From: CBDFLD01 sp965249005
Lineage (GTDB): Bacteria > Acidobacteriota > UBA6911
NCBI GenBank assembly: GCA_965249005.1
Contig: CBDFLD010000020.1
Location: forward strand, 124,001-188,000
Reading direction: 5' to 3'
Length of the DNA: 64,000 nt
The translations under genes were made by a program, and so were the position numbers. Under the pieces are notes generated by a model. The model saw only the letters and a list, made by a program, of their open reading frames with translations, was not told where the DNA came from and searched no databases. Shown in pieces: positions 35,683 through 45,222 of the stretch. Within the stretch, counting starts at the first letter, position 1, and every line of letters starts with the position of its first letter.

Positions 35683-38301
35683 ATGTTTGGCTTCCGAAAG
35701 TGCCTGCCAGCGATCTTGATTCTGGCTGGCTGCATCTCTTGCACGATCGAAGACGGAAAGAGGGGCAAACAAACCAGTGGGGATTATCTCCCCCAATCCC
35801 TGCGGACCGAAGTGGACCGGCTTCAGGATGAAGTTCGTCTGGAGCCCAGCTCGCGCGAAACGGTGTTTGGACGAAGCCAGGTGTTGTGGAAGTGGGCCAA
35901 CGCGTATGCCGCCGAGCTCGGTGTCCTTCCTCCCAGCCTGGCCGCCGACGTTGCGTTGCTGCGTTATGCCGAAACCTGCCTGCCGGAGCCGCGCATGCCC
36001 GATGGGGTTGGGTTTTCCCTGGAAGATTTCGCCAAGCGCATCGATGGCTACGTTCGCGAGTTGGAAACCAAGGAGCGGGATCGTGGGGCCGTCGGCACGG
36101 TCCAGTTTTCGTCCGACGAGCCGTTGGTAGTCGAAAGCTGGGCGACGCTGGAACTCGTGTACACCGTTGGCTCACTGCCGATTCTGCCGGGAGGCACCTT
36201 ATTGTTGGGAAGGCCGCCGCAGCCCGACCATGGAAAACTGCAACATCAAGACCCGGGCGGTGACAACTACGTGTCGGTCCGAACCCAGAAAACCGGGGTG
36301 AAGTTGTTGCCGACCATCGCTCCGATGATCGGAGTCCATGGCGGAATCCGCGCTCCAAGCCGCAACCTTGCTTTTGAAGTCGAAGGTGCCGGGCTTGATC
36401 CCGGAGACCAGGTCACCATCACCTATGGGGATCGAGGTTCGGGATCGCGTGGCTTCCAGGTTCAAAGCTTCAGTACGGACGAATTCCTGGTCCCACTCTA
36501 TGTGGATTTCAATGGAGACGGAGACTTTTTCTCGTTGGAGTGGCCGGCATTGAGGATCGTCGGCCGGGAAGTGGCCGAAGTTCGCGCTTTGGCCCCTTCC
36601 GTGGTTGCGGTTGACGAGGCCTTTGATCTCTCCGTCCGGAGCGAGGACCGAAGACGAAATCGAGCCACGGGCGGCGTCGCCGAGTATGAAGTGTTTTTGA
36701 ATGGAGAGCCCTTTGGCCGAATCCCCGGTGGCGGCAGCGCGATGCACGTCATGAGGGAGATCCGGATCACTCGGCCGGGGGTTTATCGCTTTGGCCTTCG
36801 CGCGTCGGATCGAGATCCGCCGATTCAGGGATTCAGCAATCCCGTCTGGGTGCGAGCCGAGCCTTCCCATCGGGTCTACTGGGGAGAAACCCACGGCCAC
36901 TGCGGCTTCGCCGAAGGGCAAGGTTCGGCTGAGAGCTTCTTCCGCTACGGGAAGGAAGACGCGCGGCTCGACTTTTTGACCTTGTCCGAGCATGACTTCT
37001 GGCTGGACGATTCCGAGTGGGCGCATCTTCAAGATCTGACGCGTCGGTATGCGGCGGAAGGGGAGATGATCTCTTTCTTGGGTTACGAGTGGACGGCGCC
37101 GCGGGAACGAGGAGGACATCACAACGTCTTCTTTCGAACACCCGACAGAAACCGTGTGCCCATGCAGCAGGCGGACAATCTCTCCCTACTCTACGAAGGA
37201 CTTCGAAGCAAAAATGCAGAGGAGGATGTGCTGGTCATCCCCCATGCTCATGTGGCGGCCAACTGGAACCAGAGTGATCCCAAGCTCGAAAAGCTGGTCG
37301 AGATCTACTCGATGCACGGCAGCTTCGAGTGGTTCGGAAACATGTATCTCAAGAATGGTTACGAAATTGGTTTCGTTGGGGCCGCTGACGATCACCGGAG
37401 CAAGCCCGGCTATACCGGAACCCGCTCAGCGACCGGGCAGTTTGGTGGTCTCGTTGCGGTGAGGGCTCCCGAGAAGACCGTGGATTCGATTTTCGATGCC
37501 CTACGAAATCTATCCTCCTATGCGACCTCGGGTCCCCGGATTATCCTGGATGCAACCCTGAACGGCCATCCGCCCGGGTCGAGGCAGCCTCCGTCGACGG
37601 AGAGGGAAGTACGCTGCCGCGTAATGGGAACCTCGCCCATTGATCACATTGATGTGATAAAAAACGGGGACGTCCTTTTCACCCGATCCTATCTGTTGGA
37701 GCCCCTTCGCTCTCGCACGTCGATACTGGTTGGATTTGAATCTTCATCCGAGGTGTTCGGTCCTGCAGTGGACAACCCGCGGCCGTATCGAGTATGGAGG
37801 GGGGTGCTCGCAATCGAAGGGGCTCAGTTGGTGGATGTCCGGCCCGTTGGGTTCGAGAACCGCTATCGAGAGTGGGCCCGTCGCGAGGGATCGAACCGGG
37901 TGCGGTTTCAGACGGAGACCCGCGGTCGACGCGATACGATGCTCCTGGAACTCGAGAACGCCGGTCCTGGTACCGTACTTGAATTCCGGTTGGAGCCGAC
38001 CCGAGAGCGCAAGTACGCGCCCGTGCTGCTGAGGCCAGCGGCCGACCTACCGGGGGAGGTCGTGAGGCTTTCGTTGCGGGATCTGAGAAAGAGCCGTCTG
38101 GAGCACGAGTTCTCGGTCGGTGCCCATACCGACTGGCTGACCCTGCAAGTGGTGAACCCGGAGGCCTCCCTGGATCGGGAGTTCGAGTTTGCTGACCTTC
38201 ACTCGCCGGCGCCCGGAGATTATTACTATGTGCGGGTGACACAGCTTGACGGTGGACGGGCCTGGTCGAGTCCCTTCTGGGTGGGCAAAAAAGACAAGTA
38301 A
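35683..38301 (+). CDS. DUF3604-family lipoprotein, 872 aa
   Basis: Start at ATG 35683, signal sequence with lipobox ILAGC. The N-terminal 350 residues carry beta-rich domains; the C-terminal half has the DUF3604 hallmark YWGETHGHCGFAEGQGSAES, FLTLSEHDFWLDDSEW, FLGYEWTAP..GGHHNVFF and GAADDHRSKPG, a PHP-like metal site. Members are predicted metal-dependent hydrolases, exported in Acidobacteriota, Planctomycetota and marine Proteobacteria, with unknown substrates. The gene follows the DinB gene by 75 bp. Confidence 0.92.
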   Translation: MFGFRKCLPAILILAGCISCTIEDGKRGKQTSGDYLPQSLRTEVDRLQDEVRLEPSSRETVFGRSQVLWKWANAYAAELGVLPPSLAADVALLRYAETCLPEPRMPDGVGFSLEDFAKRIDGYVRELETKERDRGAVGTVQFSSDEPLVVESWATLELVYTVGSLPILPGGTLLLGRPPQPDHGKLQHQDPGGDNYVSVRTQKTGVKLLPTIAPMIGVHGGIRAPSRNLAFEVEGAGLDPGDQVTITYGDRGSGSRGFQVQSFSTDEFLVPLYVDFNGDGDFFSLEWPALRIVGREVAEVRALAPSVVAVDEAFDLSVRSEDRRRNRATGGVAEYEVFLNGEPFGRIPGGGSAMHVMREIRITRPGVYRFGLRASDRDPPIQGFSNPVWVRAEPSHRVYWGETHGHCGFAEGQGSAESFFRYGKEDARLDFLTLSEHDFWLDDSEWAHLQDLTRRYAAEGEMISFLGYEWTAPRERGGHHNVFFRTPDRNRVPMQQADNLSLLYEGLRSKNAEEDVLVIPHAHVAANWNQSDPKLEKLVEIYSMHGSFEWFGNMYLKNGYEIGFVGAADDHRSKPGYTGTRSATGQFGGLVAVRAPEKTVDSIFDALRNLSSYATSGPRIILDATLNGHPPGSRQPPSTEREVRCRVMGTSPIDHIDVIKNGDVLFTRSYLLEPLRSRTSILVGFESSSEVFGPAVDNPRPYRVWRGVLAIEGAQLVDVRPVGFENRYREWARREGSNRVRFQTETRGRRDTMLLELENAGPGTVLEFRLEPTRERKYAPVLLRPAADLPGEVVRLSLRDLRKSRLEHEFSVGAHTDWLTLQVVNPEASLDREFEFADLHSPAPGDYYYVRVTQLDGGRAWSSPFWVGKKDK

Positions 38302-38350
38302 AGAACGTTGTGTGCGATCGCGCTTGAAGCGCACAGCGCACAGCGCACAG

Positions 38351-39082
38351 CTACTTCTCCGGATCGACTCTAACACCGCGCAGCACAACTCTGTTCCAGT
38401 TGCCCGTATCGTCAAAGGAACCGATGCCAACGCGCCCCCATGAGAGTGTCTTGTCCGTAGCTTCCATCACGGGATGATCCATGTCGTCAAAGAAGACTCG
38501 GATGCCGCCGTCATTTGTATGCCGGACGATGCGAACGCGATGCCAGCCATCGTCCCAGTCGGTTCCCGGTGTGGTCTTGTGAGAGATCTTGATCCTAGGT
38601 GCATCGTTGACGATGAAGATCTGGTTGGCGTGAGCATCCGTTTTCTTGCCGAAGTGAACATAGTAGAAGCGGGACGCGCTCTGGTACCCAAAGAACAAGC
38701 ACATGTCCCGGTGGGGATAATCCTTCTTTGTGCTCTGCAGCTCCGCCTGGAGGACGAAGTCGCTGACGTGAATATCGCGGAGCCAGGCAATGTTTCGAGG
38801 GCTCCGGTGGGGTGGGGAGTACTCACTCTGCTTGAATTGATTGAAGGCTGCCCCGCGGGCCGTTTGAATGATTCGCCAGGCAGAAGCATCGGTGGGTTCC
38901 CATTGGGAGGCCCCATGCTCGAAGTCTTCCCTGAGAACCAGCGGCCAGTCTTTGCGTGCTGCGGGCTCGGCCTGGGTCAGTCGCTCTTCATGGCCCGACC
39001 CACCCACTGTTTCCGAGTGGAGGCAGCAGGTTAAAAATATTCCTATCAAGAGACCACGGTGTAAGAAGCTAGGGCTCATCAT
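38351..39082 (-). CDS. DUF1080/concanavalin-fold secreted protein, 243 aa
   Basis: Start at ATG 39080-39082 (or adjacent ATG 39077), with signal peptide (GLLIGIFLTCCLHSET). The sandwich-like domain begins LVLREDFEHGASQWEP and continues FVLQAELQSTKKDYPHRDMCLFFGYQSASRFYYVHFGKK, the pattern of DUF1080/3-keto-disaccharide-hydrolase-like proteins. It ends with DTGNWNRVVLRGVRV. It lies 52 bp after the ThuA-like gene, an operon partner commonly seen in Planctomycetota and Acidobacteriota. Confidence 0.88.
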   Translation of the reverse strand: MMSPSFLHRGLLIGIFLTCCLHSETVGGSGHEERLTQAEPAARKDWPLVLREDFEHGASQWEPTDASAWRIIQTARGAAFNQFKQSEYSPPHRSPRNIAWLRDIHVSDFVLQAELQSTKKDYPHRDMCLFFGYQSASRFYYVHFGKKTDAHANQIFIVNDAPRIKISHKTTPGTDWDDGWHRVRIVRHTNDGGIRVFFDDMDHPVMEATDKTLSWGRVGIGSFDDTGNWNRVVLRGVRVDPEK

Positions 39083-39134
39083 TTTTTTCCTTTGCAGGGT
39101 CCGGACGGTGAACCGGCAACCCGGGCGCGATCCC

Positions 39135-39929
39135 CTAGTGATGGCTTGGGGTGGCGTTGCCGGAGACCAATCCAAGCGACCATTTGACTGCCTCTACCCA
39201 CATCTTTTGCACCTCAGGTGTTTCCCACACTTCCGTTCGGTGTCCCAGGCCGGAGTAGAAAACCCGGCCCGTGCCGAATTCGCGTGCCCAGGTAATGGGT
39301 ATGTCCTGGTGTTTGACCCCTCTCTTGGTCATGTCCAAGTCGCCCACATCCAGGCTCATCAGGACTCGAACACGCTCGCGAGAGAAGTTCTTGATTTGAT
39401 AGATCTCGTCTTTGATGAGAAAAGTCTTTGCAAAATGTCGTGTGGCGGGAAACTGCTGGTCCTCGACGCGAATCTTCGCATCGAACTGGTTCCAGGGATG
39501 GCCGTCAAAGTAACCCCCGATCATCTCCCCATACTCGTCCCACTGGTAGAAGGTGTCGGTGGCGCAGTGGGCTCCCAAAAACCCCTTGCCGTCGTCACGA
39601 ACGAAAGACATCAGATCCGCCTTTTGTTGCTCGTCCAGGGGCAATTCTCCGGAGGTCATGAAAAAGATCGCGTCGAAGTAATCGAGATTCTTGGCGTTGC
39701 CCCTCAGCTTCTTCTTGGTAATCAGTTCCGTGTCCGTACGGACGTAGGTGTCCCACAGGCCGGACTTCTTGCCGAGTTGGTACATCGTGACCAGGGCATC
39801 CGATACCGAGTCGTGCTGGAATCCGGCGGACATGCCTACGGCGAGAAGTTTCTTCTTCTTCCCTTGGGCTCCAAGGAAAGAGCTCAGGACGAGAATGGAT
39901 AACATTAGAAAGGTCCATGTGCGATTCAT
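39135..39929 (-). CDS. ThuA-like secreted glutamine-amidotransferase-fold protein
   Basis: 264 residues from ATG 39927-39929, preceded by GGAGG. A signal peptide (LMLSILVLSSFLGAQ) indicates export. Conserved blocks: LLAVGMSAGFQHDSV, NLDYFDAIFFMTSGELPLDEQQKADLMSFVRDDGKGFLGAHCATD, GGYFDGHPW and GTGRVFYSGLGHRTEVW. ThuA-domain proteins are class I glutamine amidotransferase-like, linked to trehalose/sucrose use, though the function of most is unknown. Confidence 0.93.
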   Translation of the reverse strand: MNRTWTFLMLSILVLSSFLGAQGKKKKLLAVGMSAGFQHDSVSDALVTMYQLGKKSGLWDTYVRTDTELITKKKLRGNAKNLDYFDAIFFMTSGELPLDEQQKADLMSFVRDDGKGFLGAHCATDTFYQWDEYGEMIGGYFDGHPWNQFDAKIRVEDQQFPATRHFAKTFLIKDEIYQIKNFSRERVRVLMSLDVGDLDMTKRGVKHQDIPITWAREFGTGRVFYSGLGHRTEVWETPEVQKMWVEAVKWSLGLVSGNATPSHH

Positions 39930-40094
39930 GCGATGCCTCCGTGGTTCCAGAACAGCTGTAGCAAATGATTTCACTATCCATTCCACAGGCTAAAAGGGCA
40001 CTTGTCAATGATCATCTCGGGGGTATCTCGGAGATAAGACAACGGATTTTCCAACGGATCCGTGCCCTTTGATTCGAGACTGCAAGACGATAGT

Positions 40095-40637
40095 ATGGGA
40101 GGCATGCCACGAGCCAGATCGTTGCTGGAGGAACTGAACAAGCACGATGTCGACTTTGTCATCGGTTTGCCGGATAACACTTCTGCTGCACTGTTCGAGC
40201 TGGTCGAGCACGACCCCAGCATTCGTCGGATCGGCGTGACTCGCGAAGGGGAGGCGTTCGCCCTGGCTGCGGGAATCTGGATTGGGGGGCAACGTCCCGT
40301 GGTATTGATTCAAAACACCGGCTTGCTCGAGAGTGGGGATAGTTTTCGGGGAACCGTCATGAGGATGAGAATCCCGTTGCTCTGTTTGATCACGTGGCGC
40401 GGTTACGGGACTCTCGAGGGGGTCCCTCTGGGACGGGAGCCGGCTACGCCGGACCTGCTCAGCCGGCACGACCTGGATTCGGCTGCGGTTGTTACGGAGC
40501 CGACGGTCCGGGCATGGGGTCTTGCTCATGATTACTTGCACGAGGATCAGGACCTGTCGAAAGTCGCCGCGGCGTTTCAAAAAGCGGAAGCGGACCGATG
40601 TCCCGTTGCCTTGCTGATACCGGGGCCTCTGACTTGA
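40095..40637 (+). CDS. ThDP-dependent decarboxylase, alpha (pyrimidine-binding) subunit
   Basis: 180 residues, the N-terminal half of a ThDP enzyme as in two-subunit sulfopyruvate decarboxylase ComD. Motifs LLEELNKHDVDFVIGLPDNTSAALFELVEHDPSIRRIGVTREGEAFALAAGIWIGG (REGEA with the activating Glu) and LIQNTGLLESGDSFRGT fit. The subunit supplies the pyrimidine half of the cofactor site; the diphosphate half is in the next gene, 49 bp downstream. The substrate may be sulfopyruvate or phosphonopyruvate; the surroundings do not decide. Confidence 0.85.
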   Translation: MGGMPRARSLLEELNKHDVDFVIGLPDNTSAALFELVEHDPSIRRIGVTREGEAFALAAGIWIGGQRPVVLIQNTGLLESGDSFRGTVMRMRIPLLCLITWRGYGTLEGVPLGREPATPDLLSRHDLDSAAVVTEPTVRAWGLAHDYLHEDQDLSKVAAAFQKAEADRCPVALLIPGPLT

Positions 40638-40686
40638 GCGCCGGCAAGAAGAAGTACACGAGGACGGCGACGTTCCGCAAAGCACC

Positions 40687-41280
40687 ATGTTGACGAAAGA
40701 CCAATTGATCGAGCCTCTGATCGAGCTTCGGGGGGAAGCGGTGGTCGTGACCACCATGGGCATCGTCCGTCTCTGGGGACGGCACTCCCGCAGCCCGCTG
40801 GACTTTGCGTCGGCCGATAGCGCCATGGGGCATGCGGCGGACCTCGCCCTCGGCATTGCGCTGGCGCGGCCGAACCGAAAGGTAATCTGCCTGAACGGGG
40901 ACGGAAGTATGGTCATGACGTTGGGGACGTTGCTGACCGCGGTCGAGGCCCGAGCAAGGAACTTCGTCCTGTACGTTCTGCAGAACGATCGCTATGAGAT
41001 TACCGGCAACCAGGCGACGCCAGCCGCGGGCCAGGTAGATTTTGTCCAGCTGGCCCGAGGAGCAGGTTTCAAGCAGGCTCACCTGTTCGATGATCCGGAA
41101 ACCTACAGCCTTGCTCTGCCCGGGCTGTTATCGCTCGAGGGCCCGATTCTCGTGAACGTGAAGATCGAAGAGGGGAATGAGCCACCGCTTCGTCGGGGAT
41201 CACAGGAGCCCTACCCGTATCTGCAAACTTCATTGGCCGAATCCGCCCATTCCCTCCGTCAAGCGTTGACGGGTACTTAG
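40687..41280 (+). CDS. ThDP-dependent decarboxylase, beta (diphosphate-binding) subunit
   Basis: 197 residues. The ThDP motif GDGS...N is evident: VICLNGDGSMVMTLGTLLTAVEARARNFVLYVLQNDRYEITGNQ. Like ComE it lacks the N-terminal half and must pair with the preceding gene product. Similar genes are called sulfopyruvate decarboxylase or acetolactate-synthase-like; no other taurine/sulfolactate or phosphonate gene is present here. Confidence 0.87.
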   Translation: MLTKDQLIEPLIELRGEAVVVTTMGIVRLWGRHSRSPLDFASADSAMGHAADLALGIALARPNRKVICLNGDGSMVMTLGTLLTAVEARARNFVLYVLQNDRYEITGNQATPAAGQVDFVQLARGAGFKQAHLFDDPETYSLALPGLLSLEGPILVNVKIEEGNEPPLRRGSQEPYPYLQTSLAESAHSLRQALTGT

Positions 41281-41296
41281 GCCTAGGGTGAGTCCC

Positions 41297-41881
41297 ATGG
41301 TCAGGAGCAAGAAGCAGGATTCCACCGGGAATACAAAGCGGACCTTGTGGACCGTTGGCCATTCGAATCGGACCCTCGAGGTCTTCATTGACGTGATGCA
41401 AGCCGAGAGAATCGAGATCCTGGTCGACGTCCGGTCGTTCCCCTCGTCGCAGCGGCATCCTCAGTTTGACCGCAAGGAAGTGGAAGCCGGCCTCTCGCGC
41501 GTCCGTATCTCCTACCATTGGCTGGGTAAACACCTGGGAGGATATCGAAGCAGCACAGGTGCGAACAACCCGCACATTGCGCTGCAGCGACCCGGGCTTC
41601 GCGCCTACGCCGACTACATGGAGTCCGGCGATTTTCAGAGTGGAATCCAGCACCTATTGGATATTTCGCGTGAAGGCCGCACGGTCTACATGTGTGCGGA
41701 AAAGCTATGGTGGGAATGTCACCGGTCCCTGATTTCCGATTATCTCGTCGGGATCCGAGGTGTAGGGGTCATCCATATACTGGAGAGGAATCGTACGACT
41801 GCCCATTCGCTCAGCCCGCTGGCGCGAGCCGCTGGTCCTCGACTCGTGTATGACCGGGGACAGACGCCGGCATTGTTCTAA
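41297..41881 (+). CDS. DUF488-family protein
   Basis: 194 residues from ATG 41297; GTG 41288 is an alternative. The conserved blocks are WTVGHSNRTLEVFIDVM, LVDVRSFPSSQRHPQFD, YHWLGKHLGGYR and MCAEKLWWECHRSLISDYL, all typical of DUF488. Structural members are predicted nucleic-acid-related or regulatory enzymes; no function is proven. Downstream of the ThDP genes, in the same direction with a 16-bp gap. Confidence 0.9.
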   Translation: MVRSKKQDSTGNTKRTLWTVGHSNRTLEVFIDVMQAERIEILVDVRSFPSSQRHPQFDRKEVEAGLSRVRISYHWLGKHLGGYRSSTGANNPHIALQRPGLRAYADYMESGDFQSGIQHLLDISREGRTVYMCAEKLWWECHRSLISDYLVGIRGVGVIHILERNRTTAHSLSPLARAAGPRLVYDRGQTPALF

Positions 41882-41932
41882 AATTGGTCCGGGCTCTTGA
41901 ACCACCGGTCCCGTTGACTCTCGTCCCGGTCT

Positions 41933-42298
41933 GTGGCCTTGCACGACTATCGAGGCTGGGTCGTGATCCTGGACTTCTGGGCTTCCTGGTGTGGCCCTTG
42001 CCGCCGAACCATGCCGAGATTTCAGAAGTGGCATGAAGACTTCGAATTCGAAGGACTGAAGGTGTTGGCGGTGAATATCGAAGGCAAGACCGATCAGTCG
42101 ATTGAATTCCTCAGGAAGACGAGCTACACGTTCACGGTCCTGTTCGATCAGGAAAACTTTCAAAGTAACGTAGCCCAGCTCTATGGTGTACGGGCCATCC
42201 CTCGGACGATCGTGATCGATCGCTACGGGGTTATCCGTTTTGCAGGACATCCCTCCCGCTTGTCCGAACAGTATATTCGCCAGGTATTGAAGCACTAG
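41933..42298 (+). CDS. TlpA-type thioredoxin-like protein, N-terminally short
   Basis: 121 residues from GTG 41933. FWASWCGPCRRTMPRF contains the CxxC redox pair; ILDFWASWC and the cis-proline region AIPRTIVIDRYGVIRF are as in TlpA/ResA. Unlike exported TlpA proteins it lacks a signal peptide and the usual leading beta-strand segment, because a stop lies in frame at 41915. It may be cytoplasmic or 5'-truncated. Confidence 0.83.
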   Translation: MALHDYRGWVVILDFWASWCGPCRRTMPRFQKWHEDFEFEGLKVLAVNIEGKTDQSIEFLRKTSYTFTVLFDQENFQSNVAQLYGVRAIPRTIVIDRYGVIRFAGHPSRLSEQYIRQVLKH

Positions 42299-42337
42299 GC
42301 CCGCTGGAACTTCGGATAGGGTTCGCGGGTTCCTGCG

Positions 42338-43774
42338 CTATCGTCCGAAACAATAAAGCGCGCTTCGGGTTCGAAGATAAATCCGGTTGGAGACGATGGC
42401 GGGGGTCGCATAGCAGAGGTCATCGAGGTCGTTGACCGCTTGCACCTCGAGACTCCCGTCTGACCCCAGTACCGCCACCTTCCCCAGCTCACTCACCATG
42501 TAGACCTTGTCATCGCCGGCAACGGGAGATGCGTAATAGTTGTCGACGGCGCCCTTGAGTCTTCCCTGGGCGATCACATCACCCGTTTGTGGATTGAGGG
42601 TAGTCACGATGCCCCCGTCGTTGATCAGGTAAAGGATTCCTTTGAACAGTAGAGGAGAAGGAAGTTGCGGCACGGCCTTGCGGTAGTGCCACAGGAGTCC
42701 GCCTTCGGTCATGTCCCCGCGTCCACCGGCGCGAATCGCAAGGAGTCCGTTTCGGGAAGCCGCCGCGGCACGATAGTAGTCCCACTCGCTGGAATCGAGG
42801 CTTCCGTCGCCATCCAGATCGGTAAACGAAAGCCAAGATCGTGCCTGCCCCTTGGGCAGCTCTTCCTTCGAAAGCCGGCCGTCCTGGTTCGCGTCGTGCT
42901 GGGACCGAACGTCCTCGAAGGGGGAGGTCGGGGTTTGCCTCCCGGGCTGGTTGCGAGGTGTGGCGTAGCCGTTGACGTAAACCGTATCGTGAGACAGAAC
43001 CGGCGTCGATTTCATCTCGAAAGACAGGCCCCCCACCCACCATTCTCTCTGACCCGTTTCGACGGAATACCCTGTCAGGAGAAAAGAGCCCGGGACAATC
43101 AGCTGCGAAGCGCCCTGCCGCGACCTATACAGGACTGGTGTGGAGTGTCCGCTCGTCGCTTCAGGGCGCGCTGTTTTCCACCGAACTTTTCCATCGTCCT
43201 TTCCCACAGCGATTACAAACGAACCTGTGCTCTGGTCGCAGACCAAAACCACCAGGTCGCCGGCAAGTATCGGGGAGGCGCCCATCCCGTATACGTTGTT
43301 GAACGGGCCGAGTGGGATGCGCCAGCGCTCGGTACCGTCAGAATCGTACGAAAGGAGCCCGTAGTCCGGGAAGAAAACGTAGGCATTGTCGCCATCGGTT
43401 GTAGGACTGGGAGCGGCAGGATTGTTGCGTCTGTCGAGCTTCTCGTGCCGCGCTCTGGGCGCTCGCCTCCGCCAGAGGATTCTTCCGCTCTTTCGATCCA
43501 GGCTGAGCACCAGGAGCTCCTCCTCCAGTGAGGCAGTCAAGTAGATATGTTCATCTGACAAGATCGGGGAGGAGTGGCCGGCAGGCAGCTCAGTCCTCCA
43601 CACGACATTGTGCGCGGCTCCAAAACGCATGGGCAGGCCGTCGGCTTGTGCGACGCCGGAACCATTTGGACCGCGAAAGCGCGGCCAGTCGTCTGCACGA
43701 AGCGCTTGCGCTTCCACAGCCAGTACAGCCAGCATCAAGATGAACATCTGTGACAAGGTTCGATCCATCTTCAT
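42338..43774 (-). CDS. PQQ-like beta-propeller protein with two EF-hands
   Basis: 478 residues from ATG 43772-43774 (a later ATG at 43768 is possible). Signal peptide (FILMLAVLAVEAQALRADD), then the Planctomycete/Acidobacteria-type start DDWPRFRGPNGSGVA followed by WD/PQQ-like blades. Two EF-hands, DANQDGRLSKEE and DLDGDGSLDSSE (about residues 285-330), interrupt the propeller. PQQ is probably not bound (no catalytic motif). The IS3 element ends 83 bp upstream of the start codon. Confidence 0.92.
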   Translation of the reverse strand: MKMDRTLSQMFILMLAVLAVEAQALRADDWPRFRGPNGSGVAQADGLPMRFGAAHNVVWRTELPAGHSSPILSDEHIYLTASLEEELLVLSLDRKSGRILWRRRAPRARHEKLDRRNNPAAPSPTTDGDNAYVFFPDYGLLSYDSDGTERWRIPLGPFNNVYGMGASPILAGDLVVLVCDQSTGSFVIAVGKDDGKVRWKTARPEATSGHSTPVLYRSRQGASQLIVPGSFLLTGYSVETGQREWWVGGLSFEMKSTPVLSHDTVYVNGYATPRNQPGRQTPTSPFEDVRSQHDANQDGRLSKEELPKGQARSWLSFTDLDGDGSLDSSEWDYYRAAAASRNGLLAIRAGGRGDMTEGGLLWHYRKAVPQLPSPLLFKGILYLINDGGIVTTLNPQTGDVIAQGRLKGAVDNYYASPVAGDDKVYMVSELGKVAVLGSDGSLEVQAVNDLDDLCYATPAIVSNRIYLRTRSALYCFGR

Positions 43775-43891
43775 AATAGTCGTTCCAAATGAGAACCAAT
43801 TACCCGTTGGCAATTCTATCGCGGAGTGCGGCAAATTCGTAAGAGCTTGTTCGGGCTGTAGCGCACCCGGTTCCTTGGACACAAGTTTGAG

Positions 43892-44791
43892 CTACGCCGC
43901 CTGGCGTAGCTTGTGCGCCTCGCGTGCCTCGATCGGTGTTTGATAATCGATCTTCTCGAGACGCCAGGTCTTGTTGTACAACTCCACGAACTCGGCCACG
44001 GCGGCACGCACCTTCTGGAGGTTCTGGAAGATTCTCCCGTGGATCGCTTGGTCCTTGAGCGTGCGATTCCACCGCTCCGCAACTCCGTTCGTTTCCGGTT
44101 CCTCGACAAAACCGAAGCTGGGACGGATGCCCCAGCACCGGATCTGGTTGAGGAAGTGATCCGACAGGTACTGGGAGCCGTGGTCCATCCGGAGCGCCAG
44201 CCCCCGGGCAACGTCGGAGTCAATGGAACCATAGAGGCGCAGCAGACCCTGCGAGATCGGCTCCAACGCCGCGAAGCGGCTACCGACCTTGCACACGTGC
44301 CACCCCACACACTCCGCGTTCCAGTGCTCCACCGCCGCGAAAATCCAGACCCACCCGTCATCGAGCGTGAACACCCGCACTCCGTCGGTCCCCCACATCA
44401 CGTTCGGCGCCAGGGTGACGATCTTCCCATCGTGTGCCTTCGTTCCACCCTGGCGTCCGCGGTGTGGTGAGAGCAACTCATGCTCTCGCATGACCCGCAG
44501 CACCCGCTTGCGCGCAACCCGGATCCCGTCCAAGATCCGAAGCCGCGCGTGGACCTTACGATGACCCTCGCCCTGGAACGGTGAGCGCTCCAGATCGGCC
44601 TGGATCGCCTCCAAAAGCTTCTCGTCCGACACCTTGGGCTGGGGACCCCGCCGAGTGGGTTCCTCGCCCTCCTGCCGCTTCTGCTCGCTTGTCCGCCGGG
44701 CGTAGAGCGCCGAGCGCGAGCGCTCCCAGGCCTGACACACGCGCTGGATCCCGTAACGTTGACCCGTGGCTTCGGAGATCGTCTCGCTCAT
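43892..44791 (-). CDS. IS3-family transposase OrfB (integrase catalytic domain)
   Basis: 299 residues from the ATG 44789-44791, which overlaps the OrfA stop by 4 bp. HTH_21-like segment (SRSALYARRTS...EGHRKVHARLR) precedes the rve DDE core: WGTDGVRVFTLDDGWVWIFAAVEHWN (Asp), LRMDHGSQYLSDHF (Asp) and EPETNGVAERWNRTLKDQ (Glu). OrfA and OrfB are coupled by ATGA rather than by a visible slippery run; a frameshifted OrfAB product is still possible. Confidence 0.92.
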   Translation of the reverse strand: MSETISEATGQRYGIQRVCQAWERSRSALYARRTSEQKRQEGEEPTRRGPQPKVSDEKLLEAIQADLERSPFQGEGHRKVHARLRILDGIRVARKRVLRVMREHELLSPHRGRQGGTKAHDGKIVTLAPNVMWGTDGVRVFTLDDGWVWIFAAVEHWNAECVGWHVCKVGSRFAALEPISQGLLRLYGSIDSDVARGLALRMDHGSQYLSDHFLNQIRCWGIRPSFGFVEEPETNGVAERWNRTLKDQAIHGRIFQNLQKVRAAVAEFVELYNKTWRLEKIDYQTPIEAREAHKLRQAA

Positions 44792-45222
44792 CGTCGCGAC
44801 CTCCTCATCGCCAAAGGGAGGCGCTTCTCCGCCGCCCGGGCGCGATTGCGCAGCAGCTCGATTTCCATGGACAGCTCCCCGATGTGACGCTTCGCAGCGT
44901 CGAGCGCCTCCGCCAACGGCTCGCCCTGGTGATTCTTCAAGCCGAGCTCGAGCCCGGCCAAGGCCCGCTCCCGCCACTCCTCCAGCCGGTAGATTTCCAC
45001 GCCCACCTCACGCGACAGCGCATCCAGAGATTCGCCCCGCAGCAGTCGCAGCACCACGTCCCGCTTTCGTCCTCCGCTCCAACGCTGCCCCGGCTCCAGA
45101 GGCCTCGCCCCGGACGCGGCGCCGACGGCCCGAACTCCAGTCGCCCTACGGGCTCCCTCCGTTCCTGCCGTCGCCTTCCACTTCACCCTCTTCGTTCGAA
45201 CCATTTCCACCTCCTTGGACAT
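44788..45222 (-). CDS. IS3-family OrfA (helix-turn-helix DNA-binding protein)
   Basis: 144 residues. A helix-turn-helix begins at RDVVLRLLRGESLDALSREVGVEIYRLEEWRERALAG, and a leucine-rich coiled coil (IGELSMEIELLRNRARAAEKR) ends it, the usual OrfA architecture. The basic N-terminal extension is longer than usual. Confidence 0.9.
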   Translation of the reverse strand: MSKEVEMVRTKRVKWKATAGTEGARRATGVRAVGAASGARPLEPGQRWSGGRKRDVVLRLLRGESLDALSREVGVEIYRLEEWRERALAGLELGLKNHQGEPLAEALDAAKRHIGELSMEIELLRNRARAAEKRLPLAMRRSRR

